A stretch of 64,000 bases of DNA from Azolla caroliniana. Lineage: Eukaryota > Polypodiophyta. Where the stretch lies: positions 20,212,001 through 20,276,000 of the forward strand of contig JBHGNT010000004.1 of the NCBI GenBank assembly GCA_043228905.1, written 5' to 3'. Positions 1 to 10,846 of this stretch are shown here, one piece after another. Under the pieces are notes generated by a model, which searched no databases, had not been told where the DNA came from, and saw only the letters and a program-made list of their open reading frames with translations. Both the position numbers and the translations under genes were made by a program. Position 1 is the first letter of the stretch, and each line of letters starts with the position of its first letter.

Positions 1-2648
1 GTCTCGTCGTTGATTACCGCGGATTGAATAAAGTCACCATCTGGAATAGGTATGCACTTCCTCTTATATAAAGTCTTTTAGAGCGAGTTAATGGTGCCAA
101 GTTTTTTACTAAAATGGACCTACGAGGAGCGTATAACCTCGTGCGGATCCGACCGGGAGATGAATGGAAGACCGCCTTTCGCACGCGGTATGGGCATTTC
201 GAGTATACTGTTATGCCGTTCGGCCTAACCAATGCACCCGCAGTCTTCCAACACATGGCAAATGATATATTCAGAGACCTCTTGGATATCTGCTTGATCA
301 TCTATCTGGATGATCTATTGATTTATTCGAAGACCCAGGAAGAGCACGATTCTCATGTACTATTAGTACTAAAGCGACTCCGCGAGAATGGTCTTTATGC
401 CAAGCTAGAAAAATGTAGCTTTGACTGCAAGAAAGTGGAATTTCTAGGCTACGTCATCTCCTCAAAAGGCATCGCCATGGATCCAGCTAAAATCCAAACT
501 GTACTAGAGTGGCAAATTCCACGGTCGATACAAGATGTTCAATGTTTTCTAGGTTTTGCTAACTTCTACCGTAAGTTTATACAGGATTACTCGAAGATTA
601 TTTTACCTCTCACACAACTTACGAAGAAGGGCCAAGCATTTCTTTGGTCCATCGAAGCAGATATGGCTTTTCGGCATCTTAAGAAAGCCTTTACATCAGC
701 ACCGATTCTAGCTCATGTGGATACAAGCAAACCATTCATCATGGAGGCCGACGCATCAGATTTTGCCCTCGGTAGCATCCTTTCTCAACAAGGAGATAAA
801 GATGAGTTGCATCCGGTGGCTTTCCATTCGCGCAAATTTGATGTCGCAAAAATCAACTACGAAATACATGACAAGGAGTTATTAGCCATCGTGGATTCAT
901 TTGTGCAATGGAGGCACTTCTTAGAGGGCTCTCCACATCAGGTCATTGTCTTTAGCGATCATAAAAATCTTGCTTATTTTCAGAACGCTCGCGTACTAAA
1001 TCGACGGCAAGCTCAGTGGGCGCAATTCCTCACGCGTTTCGACTTCAAAATCACATATCGACCGGGGAAGCAGCAAGGAAAAGCAGATGCACTATCACGG
1101 CGTTCATATCTTGCACCTCGTCCTGGTGATCCAACATTTGATAATCAAAAGCAAGTAATCTTGGGACCAACACGATTGCACACAACGCGGATTTTTCACA
1201 CCCCGATGGATTCACAGATTACCAATGACATACGTACAAACTTGAAGATGGATAGTTTTGCGCAAGACATCCTGGCGCACATTGATGGTTTGTTATTCTT
1301 TAAAAAGCGTGTATATGTCCCCGATTGCTCCTGTCGCCTTCAAATCGTCCAGCATTGTCACTACACCCATACGGCGGGACATTTCGGTAGTACTAAGACG
1401 TTGGAGCTAGTGCAGCGATCTTTTTGGTGGCCCCACATGCGCCGTTTTATCGACGACTACGTTCGGACCTATGATGCTTGCTGCCGAGAAAAGATGCCAC
1501 GACACCATCCATATGGCTTGTTGGAACCCTTACCGATTCCAAGTAAGCCGTGGCAGTCTATTTGTCTTGATTTTATCACAGATCTGCCGGTCTCGCAGGG
1601 GTTCGATGTTATCTTAACTGTCGTCGATCGATATACGAAGATGGCACATTTTGTTCCGTGTACTAAGGCCATCACTAGCGAGGAAATCGCCGCCCTAGTC
1701 ATGCGTGAGGTGTTTCGGCATCATGGCCTCCCAGACAGTATCATCAGTGACCGAGGACCGCAATTTGTCTCCAAATTTTGGCAGCATCTCTTCAAGATGC
1801 TCAAGGTCTCTTGCAACCTCTCCTCCGGCTACCATCCTCAGACCGATGGGCAGGCAGAACGAACAAACCAAACGCTGGAGCAATATCTCCGGTGTTTCCT
1901 GAGTTATCAACAGGACGATTGGGCCGAGATTCTCCACTTTGCGAAGTTTGCGTATAATAATGTTGTTCACTCCTTGACTCGAGTCTCCCCATTCTACGCT
2001 TATACCGGTTCTCATCCTCGCTGGTCGGTGATCGACACCCCGAAGCTACCTACCAATCCTCGTGCCGGGGATCATTTGGAGAGACTACGCAAGATCCAGA
2101 CAGATCTCTCGACTCATCTTCGTCATGCTCAACAGACACAAAAGACTTACACGGATCGTCATCGGCTTCCCTCCTCTTTTGCCATCGGAGATCGAGTATG
2201 GCTCTTACGTCGTCACATCAAGACTACTCGACCGTGCGACAAGTTGGATTATCGACGACTCGGTCCTTTCCGTATTACGGGTAAGGTTAATGATGTCACA
2301 TTCCGCCTTGATCTCCCTCCACAGCTTCAGATACATCCGGTTTTCCATTGTTCTCTTCTTGAACCTTATAAAGCAAACACCATTCCCGATCGTGTTACAC
2401 CACCGCCGCCCCCGTTGGAGTTGGAGGCCGGCCCGGAGTATGAAGTTGCTGCCATCCTCAATTCCAAACTTATTTGCAACAAACTTTATTAATTGGTTGA
2501 TTGGCTTGGTTATAGTCCGAGCGAACGCACTTGGGAACCCGTCGAGCATGTTGCCAATGCTCAGGATCTGCTTGTTGATTTCCACCGAAAGTATCCGGAC
2601 AAACCTGGTCCGCAATCAGCGTCGACTCATTCCACTCGTCGTCTTTAA
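1..2648 (+). pseudogene. Ty3/gypsy chromovirus pol, 5' truncated by window (RT-RNaseH-integrase-chromodomain)
   Basis: This is the 3' part of a gypsy polyprotein that copies element RNA and integrates the DNA. In order it shows reverse transcriptase with the YLDD catalytic motif (about 305-320), RNase H (FIMEADASDFALG near 735-780), an HHCC-type integrase finger, the integrase core (DFITDL, SDRGPQF, QTDGQAERTN, giving D, D and E) and a chromodomain-like tail (WLGYSPSERTWEP) after position 2493. Two in-frame stops break it: TAA at 69-71 and TAA at 2490-2492, the latter inside the chromodomain. The frame then runs on to the natural stop at 2646-2648. The first cysteine of the integrase CxxC pair reads as tyrosine (TYDACC). 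Chromovirus assignment rests on the chromodomain tail. The copy is dead but recognisable. Confidence 0.93.
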
Positions 2649-2659
2649 GGGGGAGATAG

Positions 2660-3106
2660 TGTCATGATATGGCAAGACTCGAACCCATGACCTTATGGTA
2701 TATGGGTCGAGCTCTTAACCATCACACCATCTATTGTAATTCATAGGATATTATTTTCATTTATGTTTTATTATAAGAAAGTAATGTATATTCCAGATTT
2801 CTCTGGAACATTCTAGAAGTTTCAGAATTACTCCTGACAACACTATAAAAGAAGGCACTAGGCATTATGTTGAACCAAATTGGTTCAACGCCAGTCTTAA
2901 GCCTTTTAGCCATTTTTGTACTTATCCTTCACATAATATATTGGCTGTCATCATCATCTCTCTCTCTCTCTCATCCCCGCCATCTCTCTTTTCGCTTCTC
3001 TCTTTCTCTCTCTCGAGAGAGACTTACGCAGTCCCGTCCTCTTAGTACTAATAGTACTGCTCTTCTTTAGTACTAATTCCATCTCTACTTAGTACTATTC
3101 CTAACA
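2660..3106 (+). repeat. 3' LTR of the chromovirus (about 447 bp)
   Basis: A polypurine tract (aagggggaga, 2647-2656) follows the pol stop and is followed by TGTCATGATA. A TATA-like box (ctataaaag) lies near 2844, then a CT-rich stretch, and the LTR probably ends with CTAACA at 3106, where base composition changes abruptly to GC-rich sequence of another element. The borders are inferred from the TG..CA ends and the polypurine tract. The matching 5' LTR lies outside the window, so the target duplication cannot be checked. Confidence 0.7.
2666..2735 (-). other. tRNA-like sequence inside the LTR start
   Basis: On the minus strand this stretch has a B-box-like GGTTCGAGTC (2676-2685) and, about 35 bases upstream, an A-box-like TGGTGTGATGG (2719-2729), spaced as in a tRNA gene. 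The acceptor stem does not pair well, so it is not a functional tRNA gene as written. It may be a captured tRNA or SINE-head relic, or chance. Confidence 0.35.
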
Positions 3107-4751
3107 GACCGGACCTCGCTCCAATCTTCTTCCGCCTCGTCTTCCGATTGTTTCGGATTATCGACCGGTTCATTTTCCGGTCGGGTCGGTTCCCGACTCT
3201 CTCCTCCTTGCCGCTCCCGACCTCTCCGTCGGTGCTCTTGTATATGCCCGTTCTGGGCCTCGCATCCTCATCTTCGCACGTGTTCGCTCCGGGCCATGCC
3301 TCCTCACGGCCACCGTCCTTCTCTCCGGTCTTATGTTGGCATTCGATCACAACCGCCGCATTCTCCGGCCCCGGTGTCGAGGGGTCTCTCCTCTGTCTGC
3401 TATGACCTTCCTCTTCGACGTTTCGATCGTCCGCTTTGCCACCGCCACCGCCCATCGCTCTAGGTCTCACGTGGGCTCTCGGGCCGACCACCGGAGCCTC
3501 TAGGGCCAGTGTGGGTAAGGACCCGGCACCCCCACTCGTTGTGTCCGTAGCCGCTTCCGTCCGGACGTCGTTGTCCGTGGCTACCCCACCTCCGATCGCG
3601 CAAGCCTCGATTACGCTTGGTGTCGTCTCTTCCATGTCGTCATCTCGGTTGCCCGCCTTGCCGCCACCACCGCCCGTCGCTCTAGGTCTCACGCCGGCAC
3701 TCGGACCGACCGTCGGAGCCTCTAGGACCGGTGTGTGTAAGGTCGCGGCACCGCCGCTCGGTATGTCCGTAGCCACCTCTATCCGGACATCGTTGTCCGT
3801 GGCTACCCCGTCCCCGATCGCGGAAGCCTTGATTACGCTTGCCGCCTCCTCTTCCTCGATCTCCATGTCGTCGTCTTGGTTGCCTGCCTTGCCGCCGCCA
3901 CCGTTCATTACTCTAGGTCTCACACCGGCTCTCGGGCCAGATGCCGGAGTCTCTAGAATCGGTGTGGGTAAGGACCCGGCACCGCCGCTTGTCTCCTCCC
4001 CACTCAATGTTTCGGGCCGCCATGCCCCGAATCCGTAGTTACCGGCCTCCATGGCCGTCCCTTCACCGCAAGGCAAGAGGGTCGCTTGCTCCGCACCCTC
4101 TTCCATGTCGCCATCGTACGCTCTTCCGGCCTCCGTATAGGCCCCGTCTTCTACGCTTAGGGAGGCTTCTTCCTCCGCATACTCCGATCGCCTCCGACCC
4201 GACTCCATAGTAAGCCCTTCTTCGGCTTCGATTTTCCCCTTCACAAGCTCGCATGCCTCTTGTATTAGCGCTTCTAGGTCAAGCTCCTCTGAACTGTTTT
4301 GCGTTGTGCTCTCTTCCGGTGGTAGTGCGTACTCACTCGCCGCTCTCTCTTCTCTGCCGCTCGCGGGCCACGTTGTTGCCGACCGCTCCCCATCGAGTTG
4401 CCGGCATACCCACTCCGGTTTCGTGTATCCGTACGCTTCCAATAGGGCTACCTCCAAGGACACCCACAACTCGTGAGCTTCTCGTAGCTCCTTGACCTCC
4501 TTGTGCACCGATGCGGCCGTCACTCGAGGAAAATACTCTAGCCGCATCTCCTCGTCCACGCCCCCTTTCGCCATCTCGGCCTTGTAGGCTCCCAAAAATT
4601 TTGGGACCTCATTCCCATTGAACCGGCCGACTCAATCGACCACCCTTTCGACAGCTTGTTGAGCCACATCTCGCTTTGCCATCTTCCATCCGGCTTCCAT
4701 CACGATTTTTGCCATCATCTCCTCGAAGCCGAAGTCTTCTTCCATCTCCAT
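3107..4751 (-). pseudogene. gag-like region of gypsy element C, interrupted
   Basis: On the minus strand a frame starting at about 4751 (MEMEEDFGFEEM) is homologous by eye to the gag of neighbouring element B: both share GRF-G, a FPRV segment and a conserved E-L-R block. A TGA at 4632-4634 interrupts it where an Arg codon is likely (CGA to TGA). Downstream the protein carries three degenerate copies of an acidic, glycine-rich repeat. The open frame runs into the chromovirus LTR at 3106, so its last roughly 20 codons (down to 3048) are foreign. No RT or integrase of this element is in view; these would lie beyond the inserted chromovirus. GC content is visibly higher than in the host spacers. 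Calling this a host gene would be wrong. Confidence 0.75.
3430..4005 (-). repeat. Three tandem ~230-bp repeats in the gag of element C
   Basis: Related blocks recur near 3430, 3655 and 3887. Each contains a proline-codon-like run (ccgccaccaccg) followed by ctctaggtctcac. Spacing is about 225-232 bp. On the minus strand they encode repeats with the core VRPRxxxGGGGKA followed by an acidic tract and a GVATDNDVR segment. Confidence 0.85.
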
Positions 4752-4788
4752 GCTCCCTTGCCGCCCCTCACGTCGGGTTCACCAAAGA

Positions 4789-5418
4789 TGTCGCGTTGTT
4801 ATGCGCGTTGTCAAGGTATTCCTCGCGGAAGCATGGAATGAGGCGGGACCTCGGGGGTCCTGTACCGAAGAGCAAGAGAGAAAGGAGAAGAGACCCACTA
4901 CGTGCGAGAGTAGATTCACAGGGACACGGCCCTTCGACACAAAGACGCGAGTGGGACATCGACACAGAGAGACACGAATGTATGTATGTATTAACAAAGA
5001 CAGACAACCAAAACACGAAGTCGGTTACAACCGAACAGGCCGGCGAACAGATGCCGATACTTGTTCGTAAACGCACAGAAAGGAAGGAGGAGGTTGGAGG
5101 TGCTGCCGGAAGCACTCGGGCATTCCTTAGAGCAGCGCGAGCCTGCCGAAACCTGCACAAAAGGAAGCTATGGAGTTTGCGAACCAGAGAGAGAGAGAAG
5201 CCTTCGCACACAAACCGACAGCACTTCGTCCTCGACTCTCCGCGATCCCCCCTCCCCTCCTTGTCTCCCTCCTTTTATAGGCAAGGAAGGAGCCGTTTCC
5301 TATTAACTTCCTACCTACCGAGGATCTTCTATGTACAACATAAGGCGCACGTGTATGAAGAGCCGGTTCCTACGCTCCGGTGCACCGATTCCGCTTGTGG
5401 ACGGTTTTCTTCATGACA
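4789..5418 (-). repeat. LTR shared by elements B (3') and C (5'), 630 bp
   Basis: On the minus strand it runs TGTCATGAAG ... GACA. It is almost identical to the LTR at 10847-11456, with roughly a dozen single-base differences seen by eye plus a 20-bp insertion at about 4794-4813. A TATA-like ctataaaagg on the minus strand lies at about 5271-5280. Position 5419 onward is a polypurine tract, as expected at a 3' LTR. Position 4784 leftward is the primer-site-like sequence (4781-4784 and on), as expected at a 5' LTR. Confidence 0.88.
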
Positions 5419-5491
5419 TCCGCCCCCACCTAACCGCGCATCCACCGGCATGCGCCAAATTGAGTTGGGACGGAGAAAACCGGTCCAGCCT

Positions 5492-6505
5492 TTATTCCCC
5501 GCCCGTCGGTTCTTCTTCGGTTTTGGATCGTTCGTCGTCCCGGTCCAGGTTATCTGGATCCGGCTCGTCGTCGTGATGCTTCTTGAACGCTTTGATCCGC
5601 TTCCCAGCTACCGGTATCGCCATTCTCGTGCCGTCGAGCTCCGCCAGATGGTACATCCCGTTGTCGTTGGCGCTTTGTACCACGTAAGGCCCGAACCACC
5701 TTCTTGCGAACTTCCGTGTTGCTCGGTGCTGGTTGTCGAGGCTGCTGTCGTAGACTAGCACCCAGTCGCCTTCCTCAATCTTCTTCGGTCGGAGCCGGTG
5801 CGTTCGGTCGAACCGGGCTTTGTTCCTGATCCTTGCCACCCGAATCTTTTCCGTAGCTCGCTCTACGTCCTCCGGTCTTCGCTCGAGCTGTCGTATGCAC
5901 GCCGTCAACAGTTCCTCCCGGCTCATCTCGTCTCTCCAGTCCACGGTTGCCCATGAGGAGATCGTACGTTCCATCGGCATGACCGGCTTCTGCCCAAACA
6001 TGAGCTCTGCCGGCATGAATCCGGTTACCGAACTGTGCGTAGTTTGGTCAGCCCATAACGCGTAAGGCAACAGCCGCGACCAGCTCCCGACTTGACCTCC
6101 GCATGTCCGAACTAACGCCTTGACGATCGGTCCGTGTCCGCGCTCCACCTTCCCATTCGCCTCCGGATTGTACGCAGTGGTAAGCGAGAGCTTGACTCCT
6201 AGCCGGTCGAACAGCTCCTCGGCCTCTTCGGCGTCCAACTCCCCGCGATCGGCCACGATCTTCCCGACGCACCCGTACCAACATATCACGTCCTCGATCA
6301 GGAACCGACATACGGCCGCGGTCGTTTTGTTCTGAAGGGCTCAACCTTCCACCTGGTTCGTCAAATCTTCCCGAGCCAGGACCAGATACCGCATCTGTCC
6401 TACGCCCATCGGCATCGTCCCCAGATCTACCATCCATTTGAAGTGGATGGTCGGAGGGTACGTAGGGTGAAGCTCGCATCCGGCGTCATTGTCCTCAGAA
6501 ATCCA
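5492..6505 (-). pseudogene. Integrase remnant of element B
   Basis: The minus-strand frame shows the integrase core: a first-Asp block (MVDLGTMPMG), VADRGELD and YNPEANGKVERGHG, followed by a C-terminal region rich in basic residues and a conserved GDWVLVYDSS segment, ending at 5492. An in-frame TGA (about 6343) splits the core, probably from CGA. The N-terminal zinc-binding part expected between RNase H and the core is absent: the RNase H frame ends at about 6511 and the core begins within about 30 bases in another frame, so roughly 100 codons look deleted. It is non-functional. Confidence 0.85.
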
Positions 6506-6510
6506 CCGAT

Positions 6511-8541
6511 CTAGAGCCACTCGTCGTCGTACCTGCTCTCGTCGAAGTCGTTAAGTGTCGGAGTGCTCGTCCCATCGGTCGTCACGTACGCCGCCTCGAA
6601 GAAGTCCACGCCGACTTCTTCGTCCTCCGAAACCATGCCGCTCTCGTCATCAAACCTCGCCCTCGAAAGCATGTCGGCCATGGCGTTGTCCTTTCCGGAA
6701 ATGTGCCGTATTTCCGGGTCCAGGGACTTGATGTACGCTATCCACCGGAGCATCGCCAGGTCCAGTGTCGCAAATCCGGAAACCATGCCGAGAATCGGCA
6801 GGCAATCCGTCTCGATAACCACTTCTGTCCTGATCAGGTAGTCTTTGTCGGCCTTTACTGCCGAAACGATACCCCAGAGTTCGCGTTTAACCTGGGCGTA
6901 CCCTCGTTGTCGCTCACTGAGGACCTTCGCGCCGAATCGGATCGGGAACCGAATGCCGTCCTGGTCTTCTTGGTTGACGACCCATCCTATCCCGGTCGGG
7001 CTCGTATCCATTGTTATGTATACCGGGGTACCCTTCTCGTAGACAGCCTTCCGGAGCGCCGGTGCTGCCGCAAGAGCTTCCTTTAGCTTCCGGACCGACT
7101 CCGTGTGCTCGTCTCACCACTCGAATTTTCGCCCCTTTTTCAACAACCCGTATAGTGGCTCCGCAATGTGGGCGTAATGCGGGATCCATATGTGGTAGAA
7201 CGCGCAAGCCCCCAGGAACCTCCGAACTTCCGTAACCGAGCGACAGTCGGTCTTCATCGCAGAGATGGCTTCTACCTTCGCCGAAGACGGCTTCCGGCCA
7301 TACGGTCCACATAGGTGTCCGACCACCAGGATTTCTGATTGCCCGAAGGCCGATTTCTCCCCGAAGAAGGTGAGCCTCGCATCCTCTAGCCTTTGTAGCA
7401 CCTTCTCGCAGTCGTCGATGTGTGTTGCCACGAATCGCCGGCATCCGTCCGGTCCGAGTGTTGCATCCTTCTCTTCTACCGGGCACCCCTTGATCGGAAT
7501 GTCGTCTAGAAATGGCATGGTGATGTCCGGGATGCAATCCCTCAGTACCTTGTTCATTGCATTCACCATGTGGGCCACCGAGTTGGTCCCTCCTTATGGC
7601 AGGGTACACATTCGCACTAGGCCGAGGGGAGTTCGCATCGTCGTAATGTCTCTGCTCTCCACGGCTAGCTGGAACTGGTCGTACCCCGAGTACAGATCAC
7701 CGACCGAGTAAATCGACCTTCCGGTGAAGGCCTCCGCGAACTCGTCTATGGTCGGTCCGATTCCTGCATTCCAAATGGTCACTCTGTTGACCGGCTGCAG
7801 GTCCTGAATGAAGCGCAATGTTCCGTTCTTCTTTGGTACGGTAAACCATCGGTTCGAGTATGGCGCGCTCGACGGTTCGAGAATACCCATATCGACTTTC
7901 TGCCTCAGTAGCTCCATCAACTCCGGGATGTGAACTCTTGGTATCGGAATCGGCTTGAGACTCCACGGCACATGCGGTACCGTGAATATCACCATCGGCT
8001 CCACGATTGTCGGGTCTACGCACCCGATCTCTTCCGGCGAGAATGCGAAGGCTTTCCTGTGCCTTCCGAGCATTCTCCGAAACCGGTCTTCCTCCGCCGG
8101 CAGTAGGAACCTGCCCCCACCGATCTTGAGCTCCCGGAGCGTCCCGTCGGTGAAGGTGTGTCCTATGCAGGCCGGATCTCGTAAACTAGGGTCCGACGCC
8201 ACCCCTCTGATTCGGGACTCGCTGCCCTCCGGCAAGGGTGCCGCGACTGGCCTTACCTTCCGGTCCACAATCTTGTACCTCGTGCTAACTCGGGCCGTCC
8301 GATCCGACCCGAGCCCCTGACTGAAGTCCGCGATGACTCCGTACATCTCTTCGGAACATACCAGTATCGTCCGGTCTTCGTTAAGGTCTTCGCCGGCAAC
8401 CTTCCTCAGCATCCCCAAGGTGTCGTCGAAGGAGACCGCCTCCACGGCTCCGCTGATTTCCTCGTTCGGGCCGAGAACTCCGCACGCTCGAAGTCGCACT
8501 TCCGCCCTTGTCTTTTCTCGACCGACGATGCCGACTATCAT
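6511..8541 (-). pseudogene. Reverse transcriptase-RNase H of element B
   Basis: The reverse transcriptase frame runs from about 8541 with WFTVPKKNGTLRFIQDLQ, YSGYDQFQLAV and the catalytic block MPFLDDIPIKG. RNase H follows with ITMDTSPTGIGWVV and a terminal DMLSRARF block. Stops occur at 7594-7596 (TAA, after CTLP where Gln or Tyr is expected), 7114-7116 (TGA, between RT and RNase H) and 6511-6513 (TAG). FLDD in place of YVDD/YLDD, together with the DHG protease, marks a gypsy lineage distinct from the chromovirus at the left edge. I associate such motifs with elements in fungi and non-seed plants, but this is recollection only. Confidence 0.9.
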
Positions 8542-8679
8542 ACACCCTCCGTTGTTGGAGAAGCAAAATTTCCTACCTATCGTACAGGGTTCCTTCGGTT
8601 TCGGTTCTATCGTACAGTCGTGGGGTCTTTCCCGAGTGTCCGGACTGTCTCGGCCCCACGCCTTGGCAGCCCTCTCTAA

Positions 8680-10802
8680 AAATCCTCCCGGTTCTCGCCA
8701 CCGAGGGATTCGCGGTTCCGCTCGTGGTTCGGTCGCACCGCCAGAAATTGGACCGAATGGCGCCCGTCCTGGCTTTTGACCCTCGCGTAGGCCGAACCGT
8801 TGTCTAGCACCTTGGTCTCCATTCTCGCCGCCGTGATGTATGGTTCCCCTAATATGACCAGGTGCGAGGACGTCTCCTATACGAAGAAGTGTTGGTCAAT
8901 CTCGACGTCGCCGATCTTTACTCGCACATTCGGGCAGGCCCCGTGCAGTTCCTCGGTGGCGCGCGTCGCCGCCCGTATCTTCCACCCGTGCCTGGTGTTG
9001 ATCAGCCACATTCCCTTCTTATAGAAGTCCATGGACATTAGGTTTATTTCTGAACCGTGGTCCACCAATGCCACCACCGGTTCCTGAACATCTCCGATCT
9101 TTACCGGGGTCTCCGTGGTCGCTCGGGCCCAGTGTGGCCTCGAATAGTGGCTCTCCACCCACTCGTCTTCCATCGCCATGTCGTCGATGTGCGTCGTCTG
9201 CACCTCCACCGGTCTTTCCAGTTCCGTCTCCGTCGACAGCCTCTTCCGTTTCACCAGGTCCACAATGGAGTCGTGGAACTCCTTCTTGGCGATCCCTAGC
9301 ACCTCCCGCAATGACAGCTCCACTTTGTTGTCGAGGATCCGTTCTTCTAGGACCTTTCGTAGGTCCGTAGTCCTTTCTATTTCCGTCCCCAGTCGGTATC
9401 TGGCCTTCCTGGGGTTATCTTGCGAGCCGGACCCACCGGCATCATTCCGTCGTTGCCCGAATCGGGTCTCGTACCGTTGTGAGGGCCCGGCCGCTCCGGC
9501 TTTCCCCACTCGCTTGTCTTCTACCAGAGCCTCGTAGTTCCGGCAGGCGGCTTCTACGAAGCCCGTCTTCTCCTCGACCGGATCGCTCCACCCGGTTATT
9601 TCCCAGACCCGTCTCTCAGCGCGATCTGTTTCGTCTTTCCTTAGCCGTGCGCCGGCAAGACCTTCCAGCATTGCCGACCAGAATCCGTCTTTGCCCTCCT
9701 TTCGGGCCTCGCTGCCCCCGACCCGAATGCCGGCCGACGCCGAGTAGTGGATGGCCTCCACGTGTCGGGCCGCTGCTTCTTCCATCAGTCTCTTCATACC
9801 TCCTCGTCTGTCGTTTCGGTTTAGGGCCCTTCTGGTGTCGCCGGCGTGCACCCGGCCTTCCCACAGGTACACCACCCGGTTCCTCAACGCTTCTGCGAAA
9901 TCGCCGCAGTCCTTCCGGATGTGGCCAACCTCGTCGCACCACATGCACCTGTTCCCTCCTGCCGGCCGTCGGTCACGAGCCGGTTCGCCGCCTTCCCTTC
10001 GAGTCTGGGCGATCTGGAGATCCTTTATCGCCCGCGTCAACTCCTCCAGCGCTACTCCTCCGGACGAGCCACTGACCATGCCGGTCGCAGCCGGACCGGT
10101 TTCGAGCCATTCCCAGGTTTCTTCCCTCCGCCCTTGCGGTGCCGGTTCAAGCCTCCTTGCTGTGACAGACCCCGCACCGGCCGCCCCGTTATCAACCCAT
10201 TCTCGCCGTTTGTCGAAACGGCCACAGACCCTCTTAACCGCAGCCCAGTCGGTCGTCAGCCCGTCTTAGGTTTCCAGCAAGGAGCCGACTTGATCCCGGT
10301 CCCGCTCGTCCACCGACTTGACGAACAGTAGGACCCGGCTCATATCCAGAACGGTTCAGTCAAGCGCCGAAAGGCGCGCAAAGCGTTCTTCGAACTCCCA
10401 GAGGAGTGCCGACGCGTTTCTTACCTTGCCGGGGGACTCCACCCAATCCATGAAGTCTCGTTTCGAAAGCCGGAGCGCGTCGTCCAGCCCGTATTTTTCC
10501 AGGAGTCGGCCTTCGAACTCCTCCCAGGTACGGCTCTCCGCCCGCACCTCGAGCACCTCCGCATGGATGCTCGGCATCGCCACTCGAGGAAACCCGGCAA
10601 GACGCCTCTCTTCCGGAATGTCCCGCATCAGCATTTCTGCCCCGTAGGATGCCAAATACTTCGTGGCATCCTTTCCGCTGAACCGGCCGATCGTACCGAC
10701 GACCGCCTCAATGGCTCTGTCGAGGGCGCCGGAGCCCTCGCGTGCGCTCAATATCCGATCCACGGCCGAAGCCATGGCCTCTGCAAGATCCGACCCTTTC
10801 AT
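8680..10802 (-). pseudogene. gag-protease frame of element B
   Basis: A single minus-strand frame from ATG 10802 (MKGSDLAEAM) contains the capsid-like region, one CCHC zinc knuckle (CMWCDEVGHIRKDC, near 9947-9906) and an aspartic protease (ALVDHGSEINLM near 9075-9045, then VILGEPYI after 8876). The frame holds stops TGA 10356-10358, TAA 10266-10268 and TAG 8877-8879. Reading through them gives continuous homologous-looking protein, and each is explained by C-to-T change of CGA, CAA or CAG. It closes near 8680. The protease triad reads D-H-G rather than the usual D-S/T-G. The region between the protease and RT (8541-8680) is frameshifted. Confidence 0.85.
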
Positions 10803-10846
10803 CTTCTGCTCTTCTGCCGCCTCCTTCACGTCGGGTTCACCAAAGA

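Noticed and set aside
2666-2735. Functional tRNA gene on the minus strand
   Set aside because: The boxes are present but the acceptor and T stems do not pair adequately. Reported only as tRNA-like.
3048-4595. 515-codon minus-strand frame as a host gene
   Set aside because: Its N-terminal part matches the gag of the adjoining gypsy element, its middle is a tandem repeat, and its end lies inside another element's LTR.
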